5,141 nt of DNA, from contig JAFGTK010000177.1 of assembly GCA_016934135.1 (NCBI GenBank), forward strand, positions 1 through 5,141, read 5' to 3'. This DNA is from Deltaproteobacteria bacterium. Its GTDB lineage: Bacteria; Desulfobacterota; Desulfomonilia; UBA1062. The notes beneath the pieces are model-generated. The model had not been told where the DNA came from, did no database searches, and saw only the letters and a program-made list of their open reading frames with translations. Below, in pieces: positions 5,077-5,141 of the stretch (position 1 is its first letter; each line of letters starts with the position of its first letter). The translations under genes were made by a program, and so were the position numbers.

Positions 5077-5141
5077 ATGGAGGTAATTACCTCCCATATT
5101 CAGGCTGATTTCGATGCATTTGCATCAATGATAGCCGCGAG
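5077..5141 (+). CDS. Start of a DHH-family phosphoesterase-like protein (truncated by window end)
   Basis: Only 21 codons are visible: M-E-V-I-T-S-H-I-Q-A-D-F-D-A-F-A-S-M-I-A-A. The pattern H-x-x-A-D-x-D-A-x-x-S is the first DHH-superfamily motif, whose His and Asp residues bind divalent metal in RecJ-like and oligonucleotide or cyclic-dinucleotide phosphoesterases. From family knowledge, a deltaproteobacterial gene after xerD with this start is often a DHH-CBS-tRNA nucleotidyltransferase/poly(A) polymerase-like fusion, but none of those later domains is in the window. The gene begins 3 nt after the xerD stop and has its own AGAGGA site, so it is in the operon. The reading frame stays open to the end. 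Confidence 0.6.
   Translation, partial: MEVITSHIQADFDAFASMIAA
5079..5094 (+). other. Perfect 16-bp palindrome at the start of the last gene
   Basis: GGAGGTAATTACCTCC begins at the G of the ATG and covers codons 1-6. In RNA it could fold as a 6-bp stem with an AATT loop and partly hide the start codon. It also carries an internal GGAGG just downstream of the true ATG. It may tune initiation, bind a dimeric protein, or be a coincidence of codon choice. Confidence 0.35.

Noticed and set aside
4660..5097. Minus-strand open frame opposite the xerD catalytic domain
   Set aside because: Its Cys/His-rich translation reflects the complement of XerD codons. All six catalytic residues of XerD are on the plus strand.

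Overview
The window looks like chromosomal core sequence from a Gram-negative bacterium with moderate GC content. The best guess is a deltaproteobacterium (Desulfobacterota, of the Syntrophobacter/Geobacter sort). This rests on three points: a type III pantothenate kinase, a secreted AMIN/Amidase_3 peptidoglycan amidase carrying an N-terminal helical (TPR-like) region, and a run amidase - SPOR protein - XerD - DHH-family protein. The taxon is inferred from gene content and family resemblance and was not tested by a search. There are no RNA genes, insertion sequences, CRISPR arrays or phage genes.

Left part (1-980): a GntR/FadR-family (FCD-type) transcription regulator is read leftwards. A strong hairpin beyond its stop codon is probably its terminator. 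The 187-bp divergent gap upstream of it (794-980) is AT-rich. It holds a plausible leftward promoter overlapped by an inverted repeat (possible autoregulatory operator), a second hairpin, an 8-bp direct repeat, and a rightward promoter-like pair placed so that the coaX mRNA could begin at, or almost at, its ATG.

Middle (981-1829): coaX encodes type III pantothenate kinase, the first step of coenzyme A synthesis. All family motifs are intact. A 93-bp gap follows, with a good candidate sigma-70-type promoter (TTGTGT - 17 bp - TATAAA), an imperfect duplication around the next start codon, and a two-codon ORF whose stop overlaps that start.

Right part (1830-5141): a tightly packed rightward operon. 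First is an exported N-acetylmuramoyl-L-alanine amidase (signal peptide, helical repeats, AMIN, Amidase_3). Next is an exported protein with two SPOR-like domains, then the tyrosine recombinase XerD, then the first 21 codons of a DHH-type phosphoesterase-like protein cut by the window edge. The first two junctions are ATGA stop/start overlaps; the third gap is 3 nt. The amidase cleaves septal peptidoglycan, SPOR domains bind glycan strands stripped of stem peptides by such amidases, and XerD resolves chromosome dimers at the septum. The cluster therefore links late cell-division tasks. I see no clear evidence of a wholly new system; the points worth checking are regulatory details and domain architecture.
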